64,000 nucleotides of DNA, taken from NCBI GenBank assembly GCA_903835235.1, contig CAILMF010000026.1, positions 186,001-250,000 on the forward strand, given 5' to 3'. Each line of letters starts with the position of its first letter. Within the stretch, counting starts at the first letter, position 1. Below the pieces are notes generated by a model. The model was given only the letters and a program-made list of their open reading frames with translations. It did not search any database and was not told where the DNA came from. Source of the DNA: an uncultured Rhodospirillales bacterium. GTDB lineage: Bacteria; Pseudomonadota; Alphaproteobacteria; Acetobacterales; Acetobacteraceae. This document shows positions 25,835 through 34,092 of the stretch, in pieces. The position numbers were made by a program, and so were the translations under genes.

Positions 25835-26566
25835 CTACCGCTTCAGCAGCGCCGCCAGGGCCGGCGAGAGGCCGAGCGTGTCCCGCCCGCGCGGCGCGGC
25901 GAAGCTGCCGGTGGTGGCTTTCGGCAGGCCCAGCGCGGCCAGGGCCTCGGCCTGCTTGACCGCGCAGGCGATGCCGTCCAGCAGCGGCACCTGCGTGCGC
26001 GCCTGCAACCAGGCGGCCATGCCGGCCATGGCGGCGCCGCCGAGGATGACGCTGTCGGCGCCCTGGGCGGCCAGGCGCTCGATTTCCGGCAGCAGCAACG
26101 CGGCGATGGCTTCGGGGTCGCGCACCGCGTCCTGCGCGCTGGCGGCCACGCCGGCCAGGCCGGCCAGGCGCCCGGCCAGGCCATGGGCGGTGATGCGGTC
26201 GCGGTAGCTTTCCACCCCGCCCACCGTCACCAGGCCGAAGCGGCCGCCGCTGAGGCAGGCGGTGAAGCAGGCGGCCTCGGTCATGCCGACCACCGGGCAG
26301 GGCATCAGCTGGCGGGCGGCTTCCAGCGCGGTGTCCAGGCTGACCGCCAGGACCACCGCGTCCACCTGGCCGGCATAGCCCGCCAGCAGGTCCAGCAGGC
26401 CATGCGCGGCGATGGCATCCTCCACCCGGCTGCTGATGACGGCGGGGCCGAAGCGCGGCGTGGCCGGGATGACCTGGGTGCCCGACGCGGCGGCGGCGCG
26501 GGCGGCGGCGGCGCAGAGCTGGGTTATCGCTTCCGTGGTGTTGGCATTGGCCAGCAGCAGCCGCAT
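25835..26566 (-). CDS. Asp/Glu/hydantoin racemase superfamily protein without the usual catalytic cysteines
   Basis: 243 residues. Family layout is clear: an N-terminal LLLANANTTEA, then PCPVVGMTEAACFTA with GRFGLVTVGG, and GADSVILGGAAMAGM in the second half. In hydantoin and Asp/Glu racemases one Cys sits in the ACFGDPGL-type loop and the other in LGCAGM. Here these read LAVSLDTAL and LGGAAM, so both positions have lost Cys. Either this is a non-racemase subgroup or another residue serves; Cys in TEAACFTAC remains. GGAGG precedes the ATG. It is divergent from the M20 peptidase gene. Confidence 0.78.
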   Translation of the reverse strand: MRLLLANANTTEAITQLCAAAARAAAASGTQVIPATPRFGPAVISSRVEDAIAAHGLLDLLAGYAGQVDAVVLAVSLDTALEAARQLMPCPVVGMTEAACFTACLSGGRFGLVTVGGVESYRDRITAHGLAGRLAGLAGVAASAQDAVRDPEAIAALLLPEIERLAAQGADSVILGGAAMAGMAAWLQARTQVPLLDGIACAVKQAEALAALGLPKATTGSFAAPRGRDTLGLSPALAALLKR

Positions 26567-26588
26567 CGGAGCCTCCGTTTGCAGGGCG

Positions 26589-26637
26589 GGAGACTGGCCC
26601 GCGCAGGCGGAATCGCCGGAGCGGTGAATCGGTCTCC
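26589..26637. repeat. Dispersed structured element, copy E4
   Basis: Terminal arms are GGAGAC (26589-26594) and GTCTCC (26632-26637), with an inner hairpin GGCG-GAAT-CGCC. It lies between the divergent racemase and M20 genes. The terminal arms differ from those of copies E1-E3 but remain self-complementary. Confidence 0.7.
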
Positions 26638-26702
26638 AGACGACGGGCATAGTGTGCGGCCTCTTGCCGGCGGGCGCTACCGGTCGCAGGCTGCGGAGGA
26701 CC

Positions 26703-27848
26703 ATGCCGGAGCCTGCGATGACCGTCCTCGATTTGCCCTTCGACACCCAGGAGATCATCGCGGGGCTGAAGCCCTGGGTGTGCTGCGAAAGCCCGACCTT
26801 CGACGCCGCCGCGGTCAACCGCATGATGGCGATTGCGGCGCGGGAGCTGGCCCTGCTGGGCGCGCGGGTGGAGACGATTCCGGGGCGGATGGGCTTTGGC
26901 GATTGCGTGCGGGCGACCTTCCCGCATCCGCTGGCGGGCACCGAGAAGGGCATATTGGTGATGGGCCACCTGGATACGGTGCACCCGATGGGCACCTTGC
27001 AGCCGCTGCCCTGGCGGCAGGAGGGCAACAAGCTCTACGGCCCCGGCGTGTACGACATGAAGGGCGGCAACTACATCGCGCTGGAGGCGATCCGCCAGCT
27101 GGTGCGGGCGGGCATCACCACCAGCCGGCCGGTCACGGTGCTGTTCACCTGCGACGAGGAGATCGGCAGCCCTTCGACGCGCGACCTGATCGAGGCCGAG
27201 GCGGCCCGCCACGCCTTCGTGCTGGTGCCGGAGCCGGCGCGGCCGAATGGCGGCGTGGTGACCGGGCGCTATGCCATTGCGCGCTTCAACCTGCGCACCA
27301 CCGGCAAGCCCAGCCATGCCGGGGCGCGGCTGGCGGATGGCCGCAGCGCCATTCGCGAGATGTGCCGCCAGGTGGTGAAGATCGAGGACCTGACCACCGA
27401 TGACGTGACCTTTTCGGTCGGCGTGATCGGCGGCGGGCAGTGGGTGAACTGCGTCACCACGCATTGCGACGCCGAGAGCCTTTCCATGGCCAAGCGCCAG
27501 GAGGATCTGGACCGCGCGGTGGAGGTGATGCTGGGGTTGCAGGCCACCGGCAACGACGTGCAGCTGAGCGTGACCCGCGGCGTGACCCGCCCGGTGTGGG
27601 AGCCGGATGCGAAGGTGATGGCGCTGTACGGCGTGGCGCGCGGGATCGCGCAGCGGATCGGCTTCGACATCGAGCACCAGTCGGCCGGCGGTGGCTCGGA
27701 CGGCAACTTCACCGGCGCCATGGGCATTCCGACGCTGGACGGCCTGGGCGTGCAGGGCGCGGGTGGGCATACACTCGAAGAGCACCTGCTGGTGGATTGC
27801 CTGGTGCCGCGGGCCAAGCTGCTGTGCGGGCTGTTGCAGAGCCTGTAG
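26703..27848 (+). CDS. M20 family metallopeptidase (carboxypeptidase G2 / ArgE-DapE type)
   Basis: 381 residues. Zinc and catalytic marks run in order: MGHLDTVHP near residue 92, YDMKGGN near residue 117, CDEEIGS near residue 150 (catalytic Glu pair) and GAGGHTLEEH near the C-terminus. The dimerisation lid starts at TTGKPSHAG. No signal peptide is seen, so it acts in the cytoplasm on an N-acyl amino acid or similar amide. GGAGG lies close to the ATG at 26703; a second Met at 26718 is possible. The divergent racemase-family gene may belong to the same pathway. Confidence 0.9.
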   Translation: MPEPAMTVLDLPFDTQEIIAGLKPWVCCESPTFDAAAVNRMMAIAARELALLGARVETIPGRMGFGDCVRATFPHPLAGTEKGILVMGHLDTVHPMGTLQPLPWRQEGNKLYGPGVYDMKGGNYIALEAIRQLVRAGITTSRPVTVLFTCDEEIGSPSTRDLIEAEAARHAFVLVPEPARPNGGVVTGRYAIARFNLRTTGKPSHAGARLADGRSAIREMCRQVVKIEDLTTDDVTFSVGVIGGGQWVNCVTTHCDAESLSMAKRQEDLDRAVEVMLGLQATGNDVQLSVTRGVTRPVWEPDAKVMALYGVARGIAQRIGFDIEHQSAGGGSDGNFTGAMGIPTLDGLGVQGAGGHTLEEHLLVDCLVPRAKLLCGLLQSL

Positions 27849-27938
27849 CGGCTGGCCGGGTTGCCTCGGCGGCCCGGGTGTGATGCTTTCGTGGCGGCGT
27901 GGCCCCCGCGCCGCGCCACCACGCCGGGAGGTTTCGCC

Positions 27939-28274
27939 ATGCGCCGTGCCTGTCTCGCCCTTGCGCTGCTGCCCTGGCTGGCGCTGCCGGCCATGGCGCA
28001 GAGCGGCACGCGGTCGGCCACCAGTTCCGGCGTGGTCAGCGGCCAGGGCTGGAATACCGGGCAGGACCTGCGCAACCCCGAGAGCATGACCGCCGCCCAG
28101 CGCCGCGCCGCGCTGCAACGCCGGGCGGCGCAGGGCCGCAGCTATCCCGGCACGCCCACGCGCACCCGCGGCCTGCCGGGGCCGCGCCCGGGCCAGGCCG
28201 GGGAAAGCCCGGCGGCGGCCAGCGGCACCCCCGCCGCCCCGGCCCCGACGGCGCCCGCGGCACCGGCCAACTGA
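27939..28274 (+). CDS. Small secreted Ala/Pro/Arg-rich protein of unknown function
   Basis: 111 residues. A clear Sec signal (MRRACLALALLPWLALPAMAQ, cleavage after AMAQ) is followed by a Ser/Gly/Asn-containing segment, a short MTAAQRRAALQRRAAQG helix candidate, and a Pro/Ala tail with APAP-like repeats. GGGAGG precedes the ATG. No family is recognised. The tail looks disordered, as in periplasmic or envelope-associated linkers. It lies between the M20 and EamA genes on the same strand. Confidence 0.65.
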   Translation: MRRACLALALLPWLALPAMAQSGTRSATSSGVVSGQGWNTGQDLRNPESMTAAQRRAALQRRAAQGRSYPGTPTRTRGLPGPRPGQAGESPAAASGTPAAPAPTAPAAPAN

Positions 28275-28305
28275 CAGCGTCCCGGCCGCGACTGAAAGGC
28301 CGGGC

Positions 28306-29178
28306 ATGAACCCCCTGGTGCGTGCGGCGCTGCTGGCCGTGGTGGCCGCCTTCGGCTTCAACCTGGAAACCGTGCTGGGCAAGGCGCTGGGGCACCTGCC
28401 CATCAGCGTCATCGTGCTGGACCGGGCGCTGGGGCAGATGCTGTTCGTGATGCCGGCGCTGCTGACCCATGGCGTCGGGCTGCTGCGGACCAGCCAGCCG
28501 GGCATGCAGGTGTTCCGCGGCTGCCTTTCGGTCGGCACCTGGGGCTTTTACTTTTTTGCCTTTTCCCGCCTGCCATTGGCCACGGCGACCACGCTGGGGT
28601 TCACCGCGGTGCTGTTCGTCACCGCGCTGGCCGGGCCGGTGCTGAAGGAACGCGTGGGCTGGCGGCGCTGGAGCGCGGCGGTGGTCGGCTTCTGTGGCGT
28701 GCTGTTCATCGTGCGGCCGGGGGCGGTGCCGCTGAGCTGGCCCCTGGCGGCCAGCCTGCTTTCCGCCGTCGCCAGTGCCTGCATCACGCTGACCACGCGG
28801 CATCTGGCCAAGACCGAAAAGACCCAGACCATCATGTGCTATATCGGCCTGGTCAGCGTGGCGGCGGCCCTGCCCTTCGGCCTGCCCAACCTGGCCTGGA
28901 CCGGCTGGCGCGATGCCGGGCTGCTGCTGGCCCTGGCGGTGGTGGGGCCGGCGGCGATGTTCGTGTGGATTTCGGCGCTCAGGCTGGCGGATGCCTCGGT
29001 GCTCTCGCCCATCGGCTATTCGCGGCTGATCTTCGCCGCCGCCAGCGGGGTGCTGCTGTTCGGCGAGGTGCCGGATGCCTGGCTGGGGCTGGGCGCGGTG
29101 CTGATCATCGGCAGCGCGGTCTACATCACCCGGCGCGAGGCGATGCTGGCGCGCCAGAAGAGGACGGTTTCCGAATGA
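28306..29178 (+). CDS. EamA/DMT-family transporter
   Basis: 290 residues with about ten hydrophobic segments in two EamA repeats; the second opens near residue 145 (PLAASLLSAVASACITLTTR). YSRLIFAAASGVLLFGEVPD near the C-terminus is typical. Members export or import amino acids, nucleosides or other metabolites; the substrate is not predictable. The stop overlaps the ATG of the LctP-like permease gene, so the two transporters are co-translated. Confidence 0.88.
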   Translation: MNPLVRAALLAVVAAFGFNLETVLGKALGHLPISVIVLDRALGQMLFVMPALLTHGVGLLRTSQPGMQVFRGCLSVGTWGFYFFAFSRLPLATATTLGFTAVLFVTALAGPVLKERVGWRRWSAAVVGFCGVLFIVRPGAVPLSWPLAASLLSAVASACITLTTRHLAKTEKTQTIMCYIGLVSVAAALPFGLPNLAWTGWRDAGLLLALAVVGPAAMFVWISALRLADASVLSPIGYSRLIFAAASGVLLFGEVPDAWLGLGAVLIIGSAVYITRREAMLARQKRTVSE

Positions 29179-30563
29179 CGTTGATGTTGCAGGCGGCGCC
29201 GCTGCTGGCGCTGCTGCTGTTGCTGGCCAGCGGCAAGGCGGGGCCGGTGGTGGCCTGCCTGGTGGCGCTGGGGCTGGCGGTGCCGGCGGCGATGGCCAGC
29301 CTGCCCGCGGGGGTGGATTTCGCCGGCTTCCTGGCCACCGAGGCCGGGCGCGGTGCCTTCCTGGCGTTGCAGCCGGTGGCGGTGGTGGCGGGCGGGCTGC
29401 TGTTCCATGCCGCGGTCTCCGGCGGCGGGGAGGCGGCGGCGCGGCCGGCCACGGCGGCGCGGGTATTTGCGGTGACGCTGCCCTTGGGCGCCTTCCTGGA
29501 AAGCGTCACGGGGTTCGCGGTTGGCGCGGTCTTCGCGCTCTCGGCGTTGCGCGGCATGGGGATTGCCGGCGCCGTGGGTGGCGCGCTGGCCTTGCAGGCG
29601 CTGGTGCTGGTGCCCTGGGGCGGGCTGGGGCCGGGCACCGCGCTGGGGGCGGCGCTGGCGGGGTTGCCGGGGCACGACGTGGCGGTGGTGGCGGCCTGGC
29701 CGAATGCCGCCTGGCTGGTGCTGCTGGCGCCGCTGCTGTGGGCGCTGATGCGGCGCGCCGGGCTGGTGGTGACGGCCCGCGAGAAGCTGGCGCAGCTGGG
29801 CCTGTTGGGGCTGATGGCGGCGGTGCTGCTGCTGACCAACCTGTACCTGCCCTTCGAGATTGCCGGCGTGCTGGCCACCGGCATCGGCGTGGTGCTGGCG
29901 TTGTGGCGGGCGGACCCGCCCAGCGACTGGCGCGGGCCGCTGCGGGCGGCGGCGCCCTACCTGGTGCTGACTGCGGGCATTCTGCTGGCCAGGCTGTGGC
30001 AGGACCCGCCGGCGTTGCAACCCTTCGCCGAGTTTCCCGGGTTTCCGCTGACCCATGTGGCGGTGGTGCTGTGGCTGGTGGCGCTGGGGTTGCTGTGGCG
30101 CGGGGGCGCGCTGGGGCGCCTCGGCCCCGCCCTGGCAAGGGCGCGGAAGCCGGCGCTGGCCATGCTGCTGTATGTTCTGCTGGGGCGGGTGCTGGCCGGC
30201 AGCGGCGCGGCGGCCGGGCTTGCTTCGGCGCTGGCCGAAGCCATGGGGCCGCTGGCGCCCTATGCGGTGCCGGTGATGGGGTTGGTCTCGGGCATCGTCA
30301 CCGGCAGCAATGTCGGGTCCAACGCGGCGCTGACCTCCATTCAGGTGGGGCTGGGGCAGGCGGCGGGGTTGCCGCCGGCGCTGGCGCCGGGGCTGCACAA
30401 CTTCAGCGGTGGCGCCGGGGCGGGCATGAGCTTCGGCGTGACGGCCATGCTGTGCGCGCTGCTGGCGGATGGCACCAGGCCGCCGCAGCTGTGGCGGCTG
30501 CTCTGGCCTTCCATGGCGCTGGTGGTGGTGCTGGGCTGGGCGGCGGTGGCGCTGCTGCGGTAG
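29175..30563 (+). CDS. LctP/LldP-like lactate permease family transporter
   Basis: 462 residues, strongly hydrophobic with about 12-13 membrane segments. Family-like blocks are FLESVTGFAVGAVF near residue 100 and GIVTGSNVGSNAALT with QVGLG near residue 380, matching the conserved TGS loop of L-lactate/glycolate permeases. It is somewhat shorter than E. coli LldP (about 550). Start overlaps the EamA stop. A 2-hydroxyacid or other monocarboxylate is the most likely substrate. Confidence 0.75.
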   Translation: MTLMLQAAPLLALLLLLASGKAGPVVACLVALGLAVPAAMASLPAGVDFAGFLATEAGRGAFLALQPVAVVAGGLLFHAAVSGGGEAAARPATAARVFAVTLPLGAFLESVTGFAVGAVFALSALRGMGIAGAVGGALALQALVLVPWGGLGPGTALGAALAGLPGHDVAVVAAWPNAAWLVLLAPLLWALMRRAGLVVTAREKLAQLGLLGLMAAVLLLTNLYLPFEIAGVLATGIGVVLALWRADPPSDWRGPLRAAAPYLVLTAGILLARLWQDPPALQPFAEFPGFPLTHVAVVLWLVALGLLWRGGALGRLGPALARARKPALAMLLYVLLGRVLAGSGAAAGLASALAEAMGPLAPYAVPVMGLVSGIVTGSNVGSNAALTSIQVGLGQAAGLPPALAPGLHNFSGGAGAGMSFGVTAMLCALLADGTRPPQLWRLLWPSMALVVVLGWAAVALLR

Positions 30564-30624
30564 TGCGGAGGGCGCTTCAGTTGGCGGCGGGGGCGGGGTA
30601 GACACCCCGCAGAGGAGACAACCA

Positions 30625-31590
30625 ATGTTCACGCGCCGTCTTGCCCTGGGCCTTGCCGGCTCCGCCCTGGCCGCCCCTGCCCTGCGGGCGCAAGGGGCGT
30701 TCCCCACGCATCCGCTGCGGCTGGTCGTCGGCTATCCCCCGGGCGGCGTGACCGACATCGTCGCGCGGATCATCGCCGAACCGCTGGCGCGCGCGCTGGG
30801 CCAGCCGGTGTTGATAGAGAATCGCGCCGGGGCCGGCGGCAATATCGGCGCGGTGGCGGCCACCCAGGCCGAGCCGGACGGCTATACGCTGCTGGTGGGC
30901 ACGGCGGCGATGTATGGGGTGAACCCGCTGCTCTATGCCCAGTCCGGCGTGGACCTGGTGCGCGACTTCCACCTGCTGGGCACCATCAACGACATGGCCA
31001 ATGTGCTTTCGGTGAACCCGAAGCGGCTGGACGTGCGCGACGTGGCCGGGCTGGTGGCGCGCGGCAAGGCGGGCGGGCTGATCTTCGGCTCGGTCGGCAA
31101 TGGCAGTTCCTCGCATTTGTGCGCCACGTTGTTCCAGCGCCTGGCGGAGTTCGAGGCGACGCATGTGCCGTATCGCGGCAGTTCACCCGCGGTGGCGGCG
31201 CTGCTGGCCGGGGAGTTCGACTTCCTGTTCGATACCACCGCGACCTCCACGCCGCAGATCCAGGCCGGGACGTTTCGCGCGCTGGGGGTGAGCACGGCGA
31301 CGCGGGCTTCCGCGCTGCCGCAGGTGCCGACGCTGGCCGAGGCGGGGGTGAAGGACTACGCGGTTTCCGTGTGGAACACGCTGCTGGTGCACAAGCGCAC
31401 GCCGGCTGCGGTGGTGGCGCGGCTGCGGGCCGGCTTCACCGCGGCGATGGATGCGGCGACGCAGGCGAAGTTGCGCGCCAGCTTCGTCGACCCGCTGCTG
31501 GTGCCGGATGCCGAGCTGGACGGCTGGCTGGCGCGGGAGAAGGCGGTGTGGACGCGGATGGCCAGTGACAGCCGGCTGACGGTGGATTGA
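30625..31590 (+). CDS. Bug/TctC-family periplasmic solute receptor
   Basis: 321 residues. Leader FTRRLALGLAGSALAAP ... LRAQG, then RLVVGYPPGGVTDIVAR, IENRAGAGGNIG and AEPDGYTLL. The stretch FGSVGNGSSSHL and VPYRGSSPA forms the ligand loops. AGAGGAGA precedes the ATG. It follows the LctP-like gene by 61 bp and ends 3 bp before the glycosylase gene, so it is probably cotranscribed with both. Confidence 0.92.
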   Translation: MFTRRLALGLAGSALAAPALRAQGAFPTHPLRLVVGYPPGGVTDIVARIIAEPLARALGQPVLIENRAGAGGNIGAVAATQAEPDGYTLLVGTAAMYGVNPLLYAQSGVDLVRDFHLLGTINDMANVLSVNPKRLDVRDVAGLVARGKAGGLIFGSVGNGSSSHLCATLFQRLAEFEATHVPYRGSSPAVAALLAGEFDFLFDTTATSTPQIQAGTFRALGVSTATRASALPQVPTLAEAGVKDYAVSVWNTLLVHKRTPAAVVARLRAGFTAAMDAATQAKLRASFVDPLLVPDAELDGWLAREKAVWTRMASDSRLTVD

Positions 31591-31593
31591 GCG

Positions 31594-32253
31594 ATGGCGA
31601 AGCTACCCTTCGGCGATGCCGCCAGCCTGAAGCATCTGCGCGCCGACCCGGTGCTGAAGGCGGTGATCAAGCGGGTCGGCGCCTGCGACCTCGGGGTTTC
31701 CAGCTACGAGCCTTATGAGGCGCTGGTGCGCTCGATTGCGCATCAGCAGGTGCATGGCAAGGCGGCCGAGGCGGTGCTGGGGCGGTTCGTGGCGCTGTAT
31801 CCGGGCGTGACCTTCCCCACGCCGGAGCTGGTGCTGGCGGCGGAGTTCGACGTGCTGCGGGGGTGCGGGTTTTCCGGCAGCAAGATAGCGGCGATTCGCG
31901 ACATTGCCGAGAAGAGCGCTGCCGGGTTGGTGCCGACGCGGCGCGCCGCGAACAAGCTGAGCGATGCAGAACTGATCGAGCGGCTGGTGGCGATACGCGG
32001 CGTGGGGCGCTGGACGGTGGAGATGCTGCTGATCTTCACCCTGGGGCGGCCTGATGTGCTGCCGGTGGACGATTTCGGCGTGCGCGAGGGCTGGAAGCAC
32101 GCGGCCGGGCTGGAGGCGCAGCCGAAGCCGAAGGAGCTGGCGGCGATTGGGGAAGCCTGGGCGCCGTATCGCAGCACCGCGGCGTGGTATCTGTGGCAGG
32201 TGGCCAATGCGGCGAAGGCGAAGCCGGCGGCGAAGGCTGGGGCGGCGCCTTAG
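31594..32253 (+). CDS. DNA-3-methyladenine glycosylase II-like (HhH-GPD / AlkA family)
   Basis: 219 residues, the compact form of the AlkA family without the N-terminal domain of E. coli AlkA. The helix-hairpin-helix IRGVGRWTVEMLL is near residue 137 and the catalytic Asp follows in LPVDDFGVREG (159-160). SIAHQQVHGKAA near the N-terminus is also typical. It removes alkylated purines in base-excision repair. The C-terminus is Ala/Lys rich. DNA repair is unrelated to its catabolic neighbours. Confidence 0.9.
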   Translation: MAKLPFGDAASLKHLRADPVLKAVIKRVGACDLGVSSYEPYEALVRSIAHQQVHGKAAEAVLGRFVALYPGVTFPTPELVLAAEFDVLRGCGFSGSKIAAIRDIAEKSAAGLVPTRRAANKLSDAELIERLVAIRGVGRWTVEMLLIFTLGRPDVLPVDDFGVREGWKHAAGLEAQPKPKELAAIGEAWAPYRSTAAWYLWQVANAAKAKPAAKAGAAP

Positions 32254-32274
32254 GGGGCGCACCCGGTGGCGGGC

Positions 32275-32306
32275 CGTGGATCACCGGGACAAGCCCGGTG
32301 ATGACG
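32275..32306. repeat. MAGLVPAIH-type palindromic repeat, copy 2
   Basis: GTGGATCACCGGGACAAG is followed by CCCGGTGATGACG. The arms ATCACCGGG and CCCGGTGAT pair around ACAAG. Compared with copy 1, both arms have changed together, so the hairpin is kept. It lies between the convergent glycosylase and glycosyltransferase genes. Confidence 0.7.
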
Positions 32307-32329
32307 TGGTGCGGGGCGTTGGTGGGGGC

Positions 32330-33199
32330 CTAAAGCCGCATCACCCGCATCGGGTCCGCCTTGCCGCGCAGTAGGTCGGCCAACCCCGCAAGGTTGCCGC
32401 GAAACCGCCCCCAACGGTCCACCCAGGGTTCCGGCGCCGGGCTGCGCAGCGCGTTCATCAGCAGGTGGCGGCCGATGCTGCGCAGGCCGCGATTCCAGGG
32501 GTAAGTGCCCTTGCGGCCCAGATAGACCGGGTTGATGACCTGGCTGTAGCCGAGCCGCACGCCCGAGCCACGGCCGAACTTCACGCCCAGGTGCACGCCG
32601 CGCGCGGTGGGCAGGCGGCGGATTTCGCCGTGACGGCCGAGCAGGCGGGTGAAGTCCAGGTCTTCGTACCAGGCATAGAGCGGCAGGCGTTCATCCACGC
32701 GGATGTTGTGAGCGCGCACGGTGGCCATGCGGACCGCCATGTTGCAGCCATAGCCGTTGAAGGCCGGCACCGGCGCGGGGTCGGCCGGCGGCGTGTCGGC
32801 GGCCAGGATCGCGCGGCCTTCCTCCACCTTCAGGCCGGGGCCCTTGGCGCCGTCGGCGATAACCTGGCCGGTGGCGACCACCAGCGCGGGATTGGCCGTG
32901 AAGGCGGCTTCCAACGCGGCCAGATACGCCGGTTGCGGCAGGAAATCGTCGTCCAGGAACAGCACCAGGTCGCAATCGCCCGCGGCGTCCAGGATGACGT
33001 TTCTCTGTTTTGGCAGGCCGGGGGTGCTGGTGAGGAATTCGGTGCCGGGCCAAATGCCGTCGCAGCCTTCCACGTCGGCCGGCCTGGTGTGGCAGATGAT
33101 CACGCGATCCGGCGCGCGGGTCTGGCGATGCAGTTCCGCCAGCACCTCCTTCAGCACCACGGCGCGGCCGATGGTGGCGATGCCGATGGCGAGGCGCAT
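32330..33199 (-). CDS. Glycosyltransferase family 2
   Basis: 289 residues. A GT-A fold start (RLAIGIATIGR), the LPKQRNVIL block and the metal-binding FLDDDF near residue 83 identify a GT2 enzyme, with YEDLDF as the catalytic-base region near residue 180. Last gene of the polysaccharide cluster on this strand; its start overlaps the stop of the preceding GT2 gene by one base. Donor and acceptor sugars are unknown. No membrane segment is obvious, so it probably acts at the inner face of the membrane. Confidence 0.9.
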   Translation of the reverse strand: MRLAIGIATIGRAVVLKEVLAELHRQTRAPDRVIICHTRPADVEGCDGIWPGTEFLTSTPGLPKQRNVILDAAGDCDLVLFLDDDFLPQPAYLAALEAAFTANPALVVATGQVIADGAKGPGLKVEEGRAILAADTPPADPAPVPAFNGYGCNMAVRMATVRAHNIRVDERLPLYAWYEDLDFTRLLGRHGEIRRLPTARGVHLGVKFGRGSGVRLGYSQVINPVYLGRKGTYPWNRGLRSIGRHLLMNALRSPAPEPWVDRWGRFRGNLAGLADLLRGKADPMRVMRL

Positions 33200-34092
33200 C
33201 AGAGCGGCCCCGTCAGCGGGTGGTCGGAACGCATCGGGCTGAGCCGGAAGGGCAGCGGCGCGTCCTGGTGGCGGAAGCCGGCCAGGCGCCCGCGGAGCGT
33301 GGCGGCGTAGTAGCGCGCGGCCAGGAAGTTCAGCTTCAGCGCACTGAGCACGATGCCGCCGAGCGGCCGGACGAAGTAGGGCAGCCAGACCCTCATGCGC
33401 ACGCCATGGCGGCGCAGCACGAAACCGAGGCCGCGGCCGTAGAGCTCCGCGCGGCGGGTGGCTTCGGGCGTCAGCCGCTTGTCGGGGTGGATGATGCGCA
33501 GTTCCGGGTCGTAGATCGCCTTCTGCCCGGCGCGGATGCCGCGCAGCACCAGGTCATTGCCCTCGGCGCTGCCCAGCGGCGTGCCGGGGCCGAGCTTTTC
33601 GTCGAAGCCGCCCAGCGCCAGCGCGGCGGCGCGGCGCAGGAACAGGTTGAACTCGATGACGCTGGTCCAGACGTTCTCGTCGGTGATGGGGCCGCTGTCC
33701 GGGCGCCATCGGCCGCTGCCCAGGCCGCCTTCCGGTGAAGCGGCGGGGCCGGTGAGGATCTGCAGGCGGATGTCGTAGCCGAAGGCGGCGTCCACCGAAT
33801 CCAGCACGCCCGGCGGCAGGATGCAGTCATCGTCAGGGAAGGCGACGATGCCGCCGCGTGCCATGCCAAGGCCGAGGTTGCGGGCGTGGTTGGCGTTCAG
33901 CACGCTGCTGCGCTGCCAGAACAGCGGGAAGCGCTGGACGTAGCGGGTGATGACCTCCGCCAGGCGCTCATCCTCGTTCTGGTCGACGACGATGACCTCG
34001 AAATCGCTGCGGCCCTGGGCCAGCAGGCTGGCGAAGAGCTCGTCCAGTTCGCGCACGCGGCCACGCGTCGCGACGATGAGGGAGAACCTCAC
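33199..34092 (-). CDS. Glycosyltransferase family 2
   Basis: 297 residues. The N-terminus FSLIVATRGRVRELDEL, NHARNLGLG, and FPDDDCILPP near residue 87 (DxD metal site) mark GT2. It overlaps the family 4 glycosyltransferase gene upstream by 4 bp and the GT2 gene downstream by 1 bp, so all three are translated as a unit. It is probably a cytoplasmic enzyme adding sugars to a lipid-linked oligosaccharide. Confidence 0.9.
   Translation of the reverse strand: MRFSLIVATRGRVRELDELFASLLAQGRSDFEVIVVDQNEDERLAEVITRYVQRFPLFWQRSSVLNANHARNLGLGMARGGIVAFPDDDCILPPGVLDSVDAAFGYDIRLQILTGPAASPEGGLGSGRWRPDSGPITDENVWTSVIEFNLFLRRAAALALGGFDEKLGPGTPLGSAEGNDLVLRGIRAGQKAIYDPELRIIHPDKRLTPEATRRAELYGRGLGFVLRRHGVRMRVWLPYFVRPLGGIVLSALKLNFLAARYYAATLRGRLAGFRHQDAPLPFRLSPMRSDHPLTGPL

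Noticed and set aside
24711-28538. A 1275-residue minus-strand open frame
   Set aside because: Only its last 323 codons are a real Bug gene. The rest runs antisense or out of frame through the racemase, M20, small secreted and part of the EamA genes, and reads as Arg/Pro/His-rich text typical of GC-rich shadow frames.
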